The notes: generated from the sequence alone by a model not told the origin. Shown: positions 1 to 10,163, counted from the first letter of the stretch. The stretch is 64,000 nt of DNA from Bifidobacteriaceae bacterium (GCA_031270825.1 JAISXH010000041.1:85017-149016), one strand, 5' to 3'. Translations and numbers: made by a program.

Positions 1-488
1 GTTCGATGCCGCTTGGCCCTGCCGGAGCGCCGATGTCTCGGTGGGGCGGCCCTCGGCTTGGCGTGGGGCCGGCGTCTCGGCGCGGGGACCCGCGTCTGGC
101 TGCGGGAGGGTCGCCTTGGCGTGGTGGGCGTCGGTTCGGCGATTCGTTTCGAGGCCGGGCTTCTTTGGCCGGCCGGCTGAAGCGGCGCCTCCCCCGCCCT
201 GTGGTCTCGGTGTCAGACCCTCCGTTTAGTTTGGTCTTGTGTCGTTCGATGCCGCTGGGTCCGCTCGGGGCGCCGATGTCTCGGCGCTGTCGGCGGCGTG
301 GGCGCCGGGTCGGCGCGGAGGCCGCCGTCTCGGTGCTGTCGGCGGGGTGGTCGCCGGCCTGGCGCGGGGCCGGCGGTTTGGCGCGGCGGCCGATGTCTCG
401 GTGTGGAGGGCGCTGGTTTGGCGTGGTGGGCGTCGGCTCAGCAATTCGTTTCTAGACCGGGTTTCTTTGCCGGACCGGTTGATTCAGC
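1..488. repeat. imperfect direct repeat upstream of the HNH gene; no gene seen
   Basis: No credible gene is seen in this stretch. It is built from two diverged copies of one unit. Positions 1-13 and 244-256 both read GTTCGATGCCGCT, positions 31-41 and 274-284 both read CGATGTCTCGG, and the end of the unit (about 119-185) recurs at about 422-488. The offset grows from 243 to 303 bases because copy two carries about 60 extra bases, themselves made of the same GATGTCTCGG and TTGGCGTGG words. Open frames here encode only Arg/Gly/Ala-rich low-complexity peptide. It may be a decayed repetitive coding segment or a DNA repeat; I cannot tell which. Confidence 0.6.
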
Positions 489-507
489 AGCCTTTAGACA
501 GTAGCAT
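479..507 (+). promoter_or_regulatory. candidate promoter of the HNH endonuclease gene
   Basis: TTGATT (479-484) and TAGCAT (502-507) are 17 bases apart. The next ATG is only six bases after the -10 box. That spacing would give a leaderless mRNA starting at or beside the ATG at 514, and no ribosome-binding site precedes that ATG. Read by eye only. Confidence 0.45.
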
Positions 508-513
508 AGTTGT

Positions 514-2196
514 ATGAGCCTACAGTCAGTTGTCAGGTCGCCGAATGTACTTGAAGGGTCGATGGTCGACCCGGATCTGGCGGTCTGCCTGGCGGCGTTG
601 GGCAGGTTCGCGCTCAAAGACCGTGCGGGTTTGCCGGCGGAGCGCTTGCTGGGTTGTCTGGACGCTTTGGCGCGGGCGGGCAACCAGGTCGAGTCGTTGA
701 CTGCGGCGGTCGCCGAAGAAGCCAGACGCCGCGGGTCGGCCACGAAAGCCACAGGCGTGGACGTGGAGTCGCATTTGCGGGCCGCCCAGAACCTGCCCGC
801 CGGCCAAGCCCGCCGGCTGGTCGAGCAAGGCAAAGCGTTGAAACCGTTCGAGGTGATGGGCCGGGCCGCCCAACTGGGGGAGGTCGCGCCCGCCCAGGCG
901 GCGGCGTGCGCCAAAGAGCTGGGGGGGTTCCCGGCCGACGTGTTGGGCGACCAGGCGTTGCGGGCCGCCGAGGCCCAGCTAGTCGACCAGGCGGGCCGTC
1001 TGGGCGCCAGGGCATTGGGCGCCAAAGCCCGCGAGCTGGTCGACCAAGCCCGCCTGAAAGCCGGTGTGGGGACAGGGCGGGCGGACCGATTGGACCGGGA
1101 ACGCGAACAGGCCCACCGGGAGCGTTTCTTGTCGTTCCGCCCGGACGGCCAGGCGATGGCGATCTCGGGACGCTGCCCGATCGAGGTGGGCGCCAAGATC
1201 AGCAAACGCCTGGCTGCGGCCGCGATGGCGGCCAGCCGCGAACGGACCGACCCGGATAACGGCGGCGGCCCGCTTAAAGACCAGGAGGGCCGGGTCTGGC
1301 AACCGGCCCAAACCGGCGGCGGCGAGCCGTTCGCCGCCTCGATGATGGACGCCCTAGAAGCGATGGCGGACGCCTACCCACCCGGCGGCGCGCCGCTGCA
1401 AGCCGGCCGGCCCGCCCGGATCGTGGTCACCATCACCAAAGACCAACTCGACGCCCTCACCCGCCCGGCCACACAGGCCGGGAACACCACGACAACCGGC
1501 GACACCACAAGAACCGGTGACGGCAGGACAAGCCGCGCCGACCGGAGGACAGGCCGCGCCGCCCGAGAATCCCACGCGGACACCCTCGAGCCCGACACAG
1601 TGCAAGCGCCCGGCGGCGGGGAAGGCCTCGGAGGCGGGGATGCGTTCGGAGGCGGGGATGCGTTCGGAGGCGGGGTTCTGGGTCAGACCGGCGAGGAACT
1701 GGCCCCGGAAGCGGTCAAACTGGCGGCCTGCGGCGCCGAATGGGTGGCCGTCCTGGTCGGCTCGTTCGGCCAGCCGCTGGACGTGGGCAGGACCACACGG
1801 ACGGTCCCCCCGGCGATCCGCACCGCTTTGGAGGAACGCGACCGGGGTTGTTGTTTCCCGAGCTGCGGGATCGGCCCGGACGGATGCGAAGCCCACCACA
1901 CCGACAAATGGGCGCTTGGCTGCCCCACCAGCCTCGACAAACTGGTCTTGGCCTGCCACCAACACCACCGCATCTTAGAACCCGCCATGAAACTGGCCGA
2001 CGGAACACCCTGGAAACCCGGTATGGACGACCCGTCGAGATGGCGAGCCGAAATCGACCCCGTCCACAAACACCCCGTCGTGATCCCACCAGCCAGAGTC
2101 GACCCGGAACGAAAACCCAGACTCAACGACCGCATCAGACTCAAACTCGAAACCGCCCACCCCGCACCCGGAAAAGACGGGGTCCGGCGGCTCTGA
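514..2196 (+). CDS. DUF222-HNH endonuclease family protein
   Basis: 560 aa. The N-terminal half is the helical DUF222 region and the C-terminus carries an HNH nuclease fold. Around residues 444-482 one reads GCCFPSCG, then CEAHH, then CHQHH, which are the Zn-binding cysteines and HNH histidines of the actinobacterial DUF222-HNH family. The cellular role of this multicopy family is unknown; intron-less homing-like or defence nucleases have been suggested. Residues of about 330-390 form a Thr/Arg then Gly-rich linker with an 18-bp tandem repeat (GGGDAF units, about 1631-1672). The start at 514 fits a leaderless transcript. An alternative ATG at 562 has GAAGGG three bases upstream, which is too close to be convincing. 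The flanks are rich in repeats on both sides. Confidence 0.85.
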   Translation: MSLQSVVRSPNVLEGSMVDPDLAVCLAALGRFALKDRAGLPAERLLGCLDALARAGNQVESLTAAVAEEARRRGSATKATGVDVESHLRAAQNLPAGQARRLVEQGKALKPFEVMGRAAQLGEVAPAQAAACAKELGGFPADVLGDQALRAAEAQLVDQAGRLGARALGAKARELVDQARLKAGVGTGRADRLDREREQAHRERFLSFRPDGQAMAISGRCPIEVGAKISKRLAAAAMAASRERTDPDNGGGPLKDQEGRVWQPAQTGGGEPFAASMMDALEAMADAYPPGGAPLQAGRPARIVVTITKDQLDALTRPATQAGNTTTTGDTTRTGDGRTSRADRRTGRAARESHADTLEPDTVQAPGGGEGLGGGDAFGGGDAFGGGVLGQTGEELAPEAVKLAACGAEWVAVLVGSFGQPLDVGRTTRTVPPAIRTALEERDRGCCFPSCGIGPDGCEAHHTDKWALGCPTSLDKLVLACHQHHRILEPAMKLADGTPWKPGMDDPSRWRAEIDPVHKHPVVIPPARVDPERKPRLNDRIRLKLETAHPAPGKDGVRRL

Positions 2197-2517
2197 ACCG
2201 CCCGGGGCTGGGGTACGGCATCGGCGAATGTGATGTCACCACGCATGGGGACGGTGATCGTGTTGACTGGCCCCATCGCTCCCGCACCGAGGCTGTTGGC
2301 ACGCATGGGGACGGTGATCGTGTTGACTGGCCCCAGCACCGCCCGCACGGGGGCCGGGGAGCCTTCGTCATAGGAGGCGGAATTGTTCCCTGCTCAGCAC
2401 CGCCCGCACGGGGGCCGGGGGGCACGGGGGCACGGGGGCACGGCATCGGCGAATGTGATGTCGGAGCGCCCCGGTAGGGTGGTGACCGAAATCCGAAAGT
2501 CGACAGGAAGGCCCCCC
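2197..2517. repeat. repeat-filled intergenic region with two copies of motif M
   Basis: No gene is supported here. Two copies of motif M (GGGGACGGTGATYGTGTTGA) lie at 2247-2266 and 2307-2326, 60 bases apart, inside a longer shared block (2241-2274 and 2301-2334). A 25-bp block is duplicated at 2335-2359 and 2396-2420, and a 22-bp block at 2216-2237 and 2441-2462. A GGCACGGGGGCACGG micro-repeat lies between. Just upstream of the next gene, TAGGGT (2475-2480) could be a -10 box and AGGAAG (2505-2510) is the ribosome-binding site for the GTG at 2518. Confidence 0.75.
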
Positions 2518-5500
2518 GTGTTCGGCAAAGCCAAAGGTGAACCGCGACCCGGCAAGCTGCCCAAGATTCTGCGGAATTGGGTCAACCGCGTTGCCAAGAA
2601 GGACCCGGCGCTGGCGGAGAAGCTGGCCGATCATTTGACCTCTGGCCGATCACCAGGGTGGCCGCCGCCACCGATGAGCCCTGCGGAGTCCGGGCTGCTG
2701 TTTGAAACCTGTTACGCACGGCGGGGAGCCCTAATGACCGAACTCGAGAATGATCCGGACGCGCTGACGCCCGGGCAGTGGGTGGCGGTGTTCCAGCTGC
2801 TGACGACGGTGCGCCCGGCCCAAGAGCTGGTGGCAACCGCCCCTGGCTGGGTGCCCTCCTGGCTCCTGGCCATCAACGCGCTGACCACCGGTTACGAGCT
2901 CGGGCGAACCTGGGAGCCAGCTTTCGCTGACAAGCTGTTGACCGCAGTGGAGATGCCGCCGGACCGTAAGCCGATCGTCATCGCCTACGCGTTGATGCGC
3001 GGCGTCACGGCCACCTCTTGGCGGGTCACTCCGTCCGCCTGGACCGATCCTGATGGGGCTGGGCCCAGCCTGTCTCGGTACTTGGCCGACAACGCCGCTG
3101 CCGCCTCGACCGCCCTGACCCAGTTGGACCCCGAGAACAGGACCACGGCCACTCGCCTGCTGCGCCACCACCCTGAGACATGCCGGCGCCTGGCCGTGCT
3201 GTTCATCGCCTGGGCGGTTGACGGCCCCAAGGCCTTGCGTCAGGCCGCAGCCTTGGTGATCAGCGATTTCCCTCCCGAACTGCGTCGTCAGGCGATCGCC
3301 AGCGCCTTGAAAGCCGACCGGGCGACCAGCCACGAGCAGATCATCGACTTGGCGGTGACCTTGGGCGATGACGGGCGGGACGTCCTGCGTCAAGCCCTCG
3401 GCGACGCTCCGCCCAAGCTGGCGGCCCAGCTGACCGACGCGCTGGAGCGCGGCGCCGCGCTCAGTCAGATAGGCAGCCCCGAACTTGCCATCCCGCCCGC
3501 GCCGCCGCTCGGCGCCACCGGCCTTGAGGAGCCAGATGTCCTCGCCAAACGGTTGCGCGCCGGAGTCGATGCTTTGGCCGAGCGCCGGCGGGCCAAGGTC
3601 GCTGCCGGGGCCAGTGAGTGGTACGTCAAATCGGTCAAGCACGAACTGCGCCGCTGGAGCCAGATCGACTTTGGCGAAGTGGCCGCCTGGCTGGCCGGGC
3701 GGCCGGGGGTGGCGCGGCCGGATGACGTCGAGATCATCCCGGTCGAGATCACGGCCAAACTATCCGACCTGCCGCTAGTCGTCAGGGTCAAAGCGTCCAC
3801 CGTGGGCTGGTCGGGCGAAACCGGGCTGTACGATTCCCGCTTCCGAGACGTTGTCGGGACGGGCCCAGATCTGCGCAACGTGGCCCAGGCGGCCGAGCTG
3901 GCGGGCGTGGCCCGCCCAGTTACGCAGGTGGCTGATCTGGTGCTCGGCTGGGCAGGCCTGCGCGGCTGGGACCTGGATGCCGTGTGGCCGTTCTTCGCCG
4001 AGCATCCGGAGGTCCTTGAGCCAATTCTGGAATCGTCCCAGACCGGTCACCCCAGCGGCAAACTCAAGCCCGCGTTTCAGGTACTGGCCGCTTTCCCCGT
4101 CCTGCCTGAGGGACTTGTGGCCCGGCTGGCTCAGCTGGCCACTGGGGCGGGCAAGACCTACCGCCGCGAGGCCCAAGACTTGCTGGCCAAACAGCCGGGC
4201 TGTCTGGCTGTGGCCGAACGGGGGCTGGGGTCCGGCAACGGCCAAATCAGAGCCACCAGCGCGCAATGGATCGGGCGCCTGGGCCGCCCGGAGGCAGTGG
4301 GGCCCCTGGCCCAGGCGCTGGCAAGAGAGCGCTCCGAGACAGTGCAGGCGGCCCTCTTGGCCGCCTTGAAGGCACTCGGCCAGGACATCTCCGGATACCT
4401 CAGTCCGGCGGCGCTGGCCCAGGCGGCCAACAAGGGCCTGGCCAAGAAGCTGCCGGCGGGCATGGAGTGGTTCCCCCTGGCGGCGTTGCCGGAATGCCGT
4501 TGGGCGAACGGCGATCCAGTCGACCCGAGCATCATCCGGTGGTGGGCGGTGCTGGCGGTCAAGCTCAAGGATCCGGCCGGCGCCGGTTTGATCCCGTTGT
4601 ACCTGGAGCTGCTCGATCAAGCCAGCGCCGAGAGGCTGGGCCAATTCGCGCTCGACGCCTGGATTGCCCAGGACACACAGCATCCCAGCGACGCCGAATG
4701 CCGCCTGGCGGCAGCGGCCGAGGTCGACTTCTACTACGACTACTACCAGCGCATGGCCAAGGATTGGCCCGACATCCCGGACTACGCGCTCACGGGACAG
4801 TTGACGAAGGACGAGGTCTTCGAGCGGCTGCGCCGGGAGAAAGGCCAAACATACATTGGATCGGCGATCGGTCAAAAGGGCCTGCTGGCGCTGGCGGCCG
4901 GCGCTCCCGGCCACTACTTCTTGGCTGCCGCCCAGCGCTACGCCAAAGACCACTACGGGCGTCGAGCCCAGATTGAAGCGCTGGTCATTGCCGCATCGGC
5001 GAATCCGGATCCGGCCACCATCCAGTTTGTCCTGGCCGCCGCCCGGAGCTTCAAACAGGTCACCGTCCGCGCCAAGGCTGCCGAACTGGCGGACCTGATC
5101 GCCGCCCGCCACGGCTGGACGCGAGACGAGTTGGCGGACCGCACGGTCCAGACCGCCGGCTTCGAAGACAGCGGCGAGCTGGTCCTTGACTTCGGCCCGC
5201 GTGCCTTCACGGGACGGATAGCCCGCTCCAGCAAGACCGGCGCCTTCACCATCCAGTTATTCAATCCCGATGGCAAACCGATCAAAGCCCTGCCGAAACC
5301 CTCCCAGGCCGACAACCCCGACTTGGCCAAGGAGGCCCGGGCGCTCTTCACCACCGCCAAGAAGGAACTGACCCAGGTGGCGAAGCTCCAGACCAGCCGC
5401 CTGTTCGAGGCGATGTGCGTCGAACGCGACTGGGCCGCCCCGGTCTGGCAGGACTTCCTGGCCGGCCACCCCATCATGCGCCCGCTCATCGCCACCTTGG

Positions 5501-6096
5501 TCTGGAAGGCGCAGACCCCGGACGGCGGCCACAGTTTGTTCCGCCCGACCGAGGACGGCGAACTCTTGGACGCGCACGATGACGAGCACACGCTCCCAGC
5601 CGATGCCCAGATCCGTTTGGCCCACTTGGCAACCGTCAGCGCCGAAGAGGCCGAGCAGTGGCGCGCGCACCTGGCCGACTACAAGGTCAACCCGCTGTTC
5701 AGACAATTCGACGCGGCGACGCCGACCTTTGGACCGGAAGCTGTCGATATCAAGGACCATCTGGGCTGGCTCTCGGATTCTTTGAAGCTCCGCAGCCGGG
5801 CGGCTTCCCGCGGCTACTCGGTTGGCCAGGCCGAAGACGGCGGCTGGGTTTCTTCCTTCACCAAGGAGCTTCCGGCCAGCGGCCTCCAGATCGCAATCAA
5901 CTGCACCGGCATGCCCGTCGAGGCCGAGCTGATCGCGGTGGCGGTGACCACTTTGAAGTTCTGGGATCAGGCCGGACGCGCGCTGCCCCTCAGCCAGGTG
6001 CCGCCCATCCTGCTGGCCGAGTCCTACGCGGATTACGTCCACCTTGCCGAAGCCGGCGTGTTCGACCCGGAATGGGAGAAGAAGAGTGAGTACTGA
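2518..6096 (+). CDS. DUF4132 (MolR/YehI-like) protein
   Basis: 1192 aa from GTG 2518, chosen because AGGAAG sits seven bases upstream; an upstream in-frame extension runs through repetitive DNA and is unlikely. The C-terminal part (about residues 865-1065) matches the DUF4132 pattern: GWTRDELADRT, LDFGPRAFT, NPDGK, LPKPSQ, EAMC..R.W, HPIMRPL and FRPTEDG are all present. The rest is helical and HEAT-like by appearance. The length is close to E. coli YehI/MolR (about 1200 aa). The function is unproven. It opens an operon with a MoxR ATPase, DUF5682, VWA and SWIM proteins, the same set as the E. coli yeh locus, so it is probably the large sensor or substrate-handling component of an ATPase-driven complex. 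It overlaps the MoxR gene by 11 nt. Confidence 0.88.
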   Translation: MFGKAKGEPRPGKLPKILRNWVNRVAKKDPALAEKLADHLTSGRSPGWPPPPMSPAESGLLFETCYARRGALMTELENDPDALTPGQWVAVFQLLTTVRPAQELVATAPGWVPSWLLAINALTTGYELGRTWEPAFADKLLTAVEMPPDRKPIVIAYALMRGVTATSWRVTPSAWTDPDGAGPSLSRYLADNAAAASTALTQLDPENRTTATRLLRHHPETCRRLAVLFIAWAVDGPKALRQAAALVISDFPPELRRQAIASALKADRATSHEQIIDLAVTLGDDGRDVLRQALGDAPPKLAAQLTDALERGAALSQIGSPELAIPPAPPLGATGLEEPDVLAKRLRAGVDALAERRRAKVAAGASEWYVKSVKHELRRWSQIDFGEVAAWLAGRPGVARPDDVEIIPVEITAKLSDLPLVVRVKASTVGWSGETGLYDSRFRDVVGTGPDLRNVAQAAELAGVARPVTQVADLVLGWAGLRGWDLDAVWPFFAEHPEVLEPILESSQTGHPSGKLKPAFQVLAAFPVLPEGLVARLAQLATGAGKTYRREAQDLLAKQPGCLAVAERGLGSGNGQIRATSAQWIGRLGRPEAVGPLAQALARERSETVQAALLAALKALGQDISGYLSPAALAQAANKGLAKKLPAGMEWFPLAALPECRWANGDPVDPSIIRWWAVLAVKLKDPAGAGLIPLYLELLDQASAERLGQFALDAWIAQDTQHPSDAECRLAAAAEVDFYYDYYQRMAKDWPDIPDYALTGQLTKDEVFERLRREKGQTYIGSAIGQKGLLALAAGAPGHYFLAAAQRYAKDHYGRRAQIEALVIAASANPDPATIQFVLAAARSFKQVTVRAKAAELADLIAARHGWTRDELADRTVQTAGFEDSGELVLDFGPRAFTGRIARSSKTGAFTIQLFNPDGKPIKALPKPSQADNPDLAKEARALFTTAKKELTQVAKLQTSRLFEAMCVERDWAAPVWQDFLAGHPIMRPLIATLVWKAQTPDGGHSLFRPTEDGELLDAHDDEHTLPADAQIRLAHLATVSAEEAEQWRAHLADYKVNPLFRQFDAATPTFGPEAVDIKDHLGWLSDSLKLRSRAASRGYSVGQAEDGGWVSSFTKELPASGLQIAINCTGMPVEAELIAVAVTTLKFWDQAGRALPLSQVPPILLAESYADYVHLAEAGVFDPEWEKKSEY

Positions 6097-7180
6097 GGCG
6101 GTTCGCCAACCGGCGGAGTTGAAATTCGCCGACGAGTTGGCCCGGCTGGCCCAAGACGACCAGGAGCAAGGCGGCGCCAAACCGCCGGGCTGGAAACTGA
6201 CGGCGCGAGCGGTCCGGTCCTTCGTCATCGGCGACGAACCGCTGGGCGTGGAGCGCAAGTTCTACGGCGACGATCCGCTGGTCGACCGCGCCATCGTCAC
6301 CCTGATGGGCCGCCAGGGATTGATGCTGGTGGGAGAGCCGGGAACGGCCAAGTCTATGCTGTCCGAACTGCTGGCGGCGGCGATCAGCGGTAACTCCAAC
6401 CTGACCATTCAGGGCACTGCGGCCACCACCGAGGATCACGTCCGCTACTCGTGGAACTACGCCCTGCTGCTGGCCGAGGGGCCCACCGAACGGTCCATCG
6501 TGCCCTCGCCCATCTACCAGGCGATGGTGTCCGGCCGGATCGCCCGTTTCGAGGAGATCACCCGCGCCGCGCCCGAGATCCAGGACACCATGGTCTCGCT
6601 GCTCTCAGAGAAGCACCTGATGGTGCCAGAATTCGGGGCGGATGCCAGGATCGCGGCCCGGTCTGGCTTCAACGTCATAGCGACCGCGAACTTGCGGGAT
6701 CGCGGCGTCAACGAGATGTCGGCCGCCCTCAAGCGGCGCTTCAACTTCGAGACCGTCCACCCGCTGGCGGACCCGCAGTTCGAGGTCGAGCTGGTGGCCC
6801 GCCAATTGGAGGCCGAGCTCGGCCCCGATCTCCGCTCGGTCAAGTTCGACCGGGAAGTGCTGGACCTGCTCGTCACCGTGTTCCGGGACCTGCGCACCGG
6901 CACAACCAAGGAGGGCACGGTCATCAAACGCCCGGAAGCGGTGATGTCCACGGCTGAGGCGGTCGGGGTCGCCGTCTCGGCCGCGCTGGAGGCCCGCTAC
7001 CTGGGCGACGCGGTGGTCACCCCGGGCCGGATCGCCGACCGAATGCTCGGTGTGGCGCTGAAAGACAACCAGGAGGACGCCGCCCGCCTGCGCTTCTACG
7101 CCGACACCGTGATCCGCGAGCGCGCTCGTCACGACCGCCGCTGGAAGGCCTTCCTGACCGCCACGCGGACCTGGCGCTAA
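6086..7180 (+). CDS. MoxR-family AAA+ ATPase (YehL-like)
   Basis: 364 aa. Walker A is GEPGTAKS at residues 83-90. The Walker B region reads RFEEI (154-158), with Glu where many MoxR proteins have Asp. A sensor-1 like ATAN follows in the stretch before the ALKRRF arginine finger. MoxR ATPases work with VWA-domain partners to remodel or activate substrate proteins, usually by metal insertion or conformational change. Start GTG 6086 is preceded by GGGAG seven bases upstream and lies inside the end of the DUF4132 gene, implying translational coupling. The partner VWA gene is two genes downstream. Confidence 0.92.
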   Translation: MSTEAVRQPAELKFADELARLAQDDQEQGGAKPPGWKLTARAVRSFVIGDEPLGVERKFYGDDPLVDRAIVTLMGRQGLMLVGEPGTAKSMLSELLAAAISGNSNLTIQGTAATTEDHVRYSWNYALLLAEGPTERSIVPSPIYQAMVSGRIARFEEITRAAPEIQDTMVSLLSEKHLMVPEFGADARIAARSGFNVIATANLRDRGVNEMSAALKRRFNFETVHPLADPQFEVELVARQLEAELGPDLRSVKFDREVLDLLVTVFRDLRTGTTKEGTVIKRPEAVMSTAEAVGVAVSAALEARYLGDAVVTPGRIADRMLGVALKDNQEDAARLRFYADTVIRERARHDRRWKAFLTATRTWR

Positions 7181-7202
7181 CCCACATCAAGGGTTCCAAG
7201 TC

Positions 7203-10163
7203 TTGACCAATGCACCGAGTCTGGCTGGGCGCGCCGGGGCGGGCCGCCCTTTCCCTGGGCGATTGGCCCGGGCGTTCGACCTGGTGGATGGCCTGTCTGA
7301 GGTCGGCGTCTGGTTCGCCCCGGTCCGCCACCACAGCCCAGCCTGCGCCCGCGCGGTCGGCGCCGCGATCGACGAGCTGGCGCCGGCGGCGGTTCTGATC
7401 GAAGGTCCCGCCGAATACGATCACCTGATTCCGGCGCTCCTGGACCAGGGCACGGTTCCGCCGGTCGCCATTCTCAGTCAGCACCCCTCGGCCGAAGGGA
7501 CCACCTCCAGCTTGTATCCGCTGGCCGATTTCAGCCCGGAGTGGATGGCGTTGCGCCGGGGGGCGGCGGCGGGCTCGCGCCTGGCCTTCATAGACCGCGA
7601 CTGGGACAGGTCCGAATTCGCGTCCGATGCCGCCGTGCGCCTTTCCGGTGAACGTCACTACCACGTCTCGGCCGCGTTGACCGCCTTGGCGGCTCGCGAG
7701 CATTGCCGCGACGCCGATGAGTTATGGGAGCATCTCTTCGAGTTGCGGCCGCCCGGCGGCCCATGGGCCGATCTCTTCCGCGACGCTCTGGCCTGGGGCG
7801 CGCTGCCGCGCCTGGAGCAGCCGGTGGAGGCCCTGATCGCCGAGGGCTCGATCGACCGCGAGGCCGCCATGGCTCGCCACATCGCGGCTTGGCGCCAGCG
7901 CACCGAGGGGGCTCTGGTGGTGGTGACCGGGGCTTTCCACACCATCGCCCTGGTTGAAGTGCTCGCCACCGAGTTAGGCGTGGGCTGGGACCGACCGGTC
8001 CACCTCGACGCGCTGCCTGCCACGCCCCGCGCGGGCGCACCAGCGCGCCGGCCCGGGCCTCCCGAACCGGGCGCGATCCCCGAGGCGCCCACACCGGGCG
8101 CAACGTCCAAGATTGTTTGTCTCGGGCCCGGCGCGGTGCCCGGGCCGCCCGAGCCCAGCCCAACTTCCGACACGGGGCCGCGCGGGCCGGGCGCAACACA
8201 TCAGGCGGATCCTTCCGGGCCAGGCGCGATGCCCGAGGCGCCTGCGACGGGCGCATCGCTCATGATTGGTCCTTCCGGGCCAGGCGCGATGCCCGAGGCC
8301 GGGTCGCCCAGGCCCGGCCCGGCGCTCGAAGCGGCGGCGGCGGAGGTCGCGGCTATCCAGGAGCGGCTCAGGCAGCGCTCCCCGGCGCCCGCAGAGCGTC
8401 CCTCCTGGTTGATCCGCTACGACCTGACGGCCCTCAATTCGCTCAGCGGCTACGGCGCCGGCATCCGGTCGCCCGGCTACCACCAGCGACTTTGGGATAG
8501 CCAGGCCCGGGGCGAACAAGACCCGGCGGCGGCCGGGCGCCAGAACGCCATCGACTGCCTGATCGCCGTGGCGCACCAGACCCAAGATTCGAACCACCAG
8601 ATTTCGATCGCAGAAGTCAGCGCGGCCGCAGTGCACTGCGCGCGCCTGGCCGAACTACGCGGGCATCCCTATCCCAGCCGGCTCGACTTACTCGACGCCG
8701 CCTTGGCCTGTTTCGCCAAAGGCGACTTCGACGCGGTCTTGCGAGACGGCATCGGACAGGTGTTCGGCGGCAACAAACTAGGCCAACTGCCGCCCGGCAC
8801 AGCGGCGCCGCCGATCGTGGCCGAGGCCCGCGAGCGGGCCCGCGGGCTCAAACTGAACATCGTCGACTCCACGTCCCGGACAGTCGATCTGGACTTGCGG
8901 CGGTCGGCGTCGGCGCGGCGACGCAGCCGCTTCTTCTGGTTGATGTCCTATTTGGACACCGGGTTCGCCACGCGGCTGGTTGGGCCCGACTTCTTGACCG
9001 GCCGGGCTTTGGGTCGCCTGCGTGAAAGGTGGCGCTACGCCTGGACCCCGCTGGTCGAGGCGTCTCTGATCGGCCTGCTTGAGGAGGGCAGCTCCCTGGA
9101 AGAGGCGGGGCGGCGGCGCCTGGCCCGGAGCTTGGAGGAAAACGAAGCGGCTGCCGGCGGGGGCAGCGCGGCAGCCGTCGCGCAGGCTGTGGCCCAGGCG
9201 GCTTTGATCGGTCTGCATGACGAGGTGTGGCGTTACGGGGCGGTCCTCGAGAGCGTCATAGACGCCGATTCCGACGTGACGTCGGTCCTGAGCGCGGCCT
9301 GGCGGCTGCTTGGTCTGATGCGTGCGCGCGAAGTCCTGGACCTGACCGGGATCGATCGCCTGGCCGACCTGATCACGCGGCTGGCGCCCCAGCTCGTCTA
9401 CCTGTTGGGCGGTTTGCACGCGGTAGATGCGAGCGGCGAGGAAGCTGTCGTCCAGGCCCTGATCGGCATGGTCGAACTGACGGGACGCCTAGGCGATCCG
9501 GGCGTGACCGCCTTGGTCGACCAGGCCCTGGCCGGACTGCGCTCGGACCCGGACGCCTCGGCCGGCCCGCTCGGCGCCGCCGTGGCCTTAGGTGTTGTCC
9601 AAGGGTCGGTCCCGCAGGACCTGTTGGCGACACGTTTCGCCGTTGCCTTCGCTCCCGGGGCCGCTTTGGATTTCGGGCCGCGGTTCTTGAACGGGGTCCT
9701 CCAAGCGGCGCCCGATCTGCTGTTCCACACGGCGGAACTGTTCGATGCCGTCGACGCGGCGGTGCGCCGCCTGGAGCCCGACGATTTCCTAGCGGTTCTG
9801 CCCCAGCTACGCCGGGGCTTCGGACGTTTGCGTCCCTTCGAGACCGCGCGCCTGGCCGAGCGCGTGGCGCGCGACTCGGGACTGCCGGCCGCTTCCCTGA
9901 CTCCGGTCTGGACCCGGCTGACCAGCGCCGACCTTGCCTTTGGGCAGGAGGTGGAGGTCGAGCTGCGGGCCTCGCTGTCCCGCGATTGCCTGGCCGGTTG
10001 GCTCGACCAGGCTGCTAGTGGGAACGCAGGTCTGGACCGGGGGCGCGCTCCTGGCAATGAGGGCGGCGTTGATGAATATCCGGGCTTGGGCGAGGATGCC
10101 GAGCCTCGCGGAAATTGCAAGCCAGGGGAAGACAGCGCGCGCGGCCGAGGGGAAACGCCATGA
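7203..10163 (+). CDS. DUF5682 family protein (YehM-like)
   Basis: 986 aa from TTG 7203 (AAGGG nine bases upstream). The N-terminus has the family hallmark VRHHSPAC (residues 41-48) followed by a VLIEGP segment, as in DUF5682/YehM. Biochemistry is unknown; the His-rich motif suggests a hydrolase- or metal-type active site, but that is inference. Residues of about 275-375 are a Pro/Gly/Ala-rich linker containing a 29-bp exact repeat (8211-8239 and 8271-8299, 60-bp period). The linker looks like a late insertion between two conserved halves. It lies between the MoxR and VWA genes, 22 bases after the first and overlapping the second by 4 nt (ATGA), so it is probably a stoichiometric member of the same complex. 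Confidence 0.85.
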   Translation: MTNAPSLAGRAGAGRPFPGRLARAFDLVDGLSEVGVWFAPVRHHSPACARAVGAAIDELAPAAVLIEGPAEYDHLIPALLDQGTVPPVAILSQHPSAEGTTSSLYPLADFSPEWMALRRGAAAGSRLAFIDRDWDRSEFASDAAVRLSGERHYHVSAALTALAAREHCRDADELWEHLFELRPPGGPWADLFRDALAWGALPRLEQPVEALIAEGSIDREAAMARHIAAWRQRTEGALVVVTGAFHTIALVEVLATELGVGWDRPVHLDALPATPRAGAPARRPGPPEPGAIPEAPTPGATSKIVCLGPGAVPGPPEPSPTSDTGPRGPGATHQADPSGPGAMPEAPATGASLMIGPSGPGAMPEAGSPRPGPALEAAAAEVAAIQERLRQRSPAPAERPSWLIRYDLTALNSLSGYGAGIRSPGYHQRLWDSQARGEQDPAAAGRQNAIDCLIAVAHQTQDSNHQISIAEVSAAAVHCARLAELRGHPYPSRLDLLDAALACFAKGDFDAVLRDGIGQVFGGNKLGQLPPGTAAPPIVAEARERARGLKLNIVDSTSRTVDLDLRRSASARRRSRFFWLMSYLDTGFATRLVGPDFLTGRALGRLRERWRYAWTPLVEASLIGLLEEGSSLEEAGRRRLARSLEENEAAAGGGSAAAVAQAVAQAALIGLHDEVWRYGAVLESVIDADSDVTSVLSAAWRLLGLMRAREVLDLTGIDRLADLITRLAPQLVYLLGGLHAVDASGEEAVVQALIGMVELTGRLGDPGVTALVDQALAGLRSDPDASAGPLGAAVALGVVQGSVPQDLLATRFAVAFAPGAALDFGPRFLNGVLQAAPDLLFHTAELFDAVDAAVRRLEPDDFLAVLPQLRRGFGRLRPFETARLAERVARDSGLPAASLTPVWTRLTSADLAFGQEVEVELRASLSRDCLAGWLDQAASGNAGLDRGRAPGNEGGVDEYPGLGEDAEPRGNCKPGEDSARGRGETP

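Noticed and set aside
2383..2517. Upstream extension of the DUF4132 protein
   Set aside because: The extra 45 codons lie in repetitive intergenic DNA, while GTG 2518 has an ideal ribosome-binding site.
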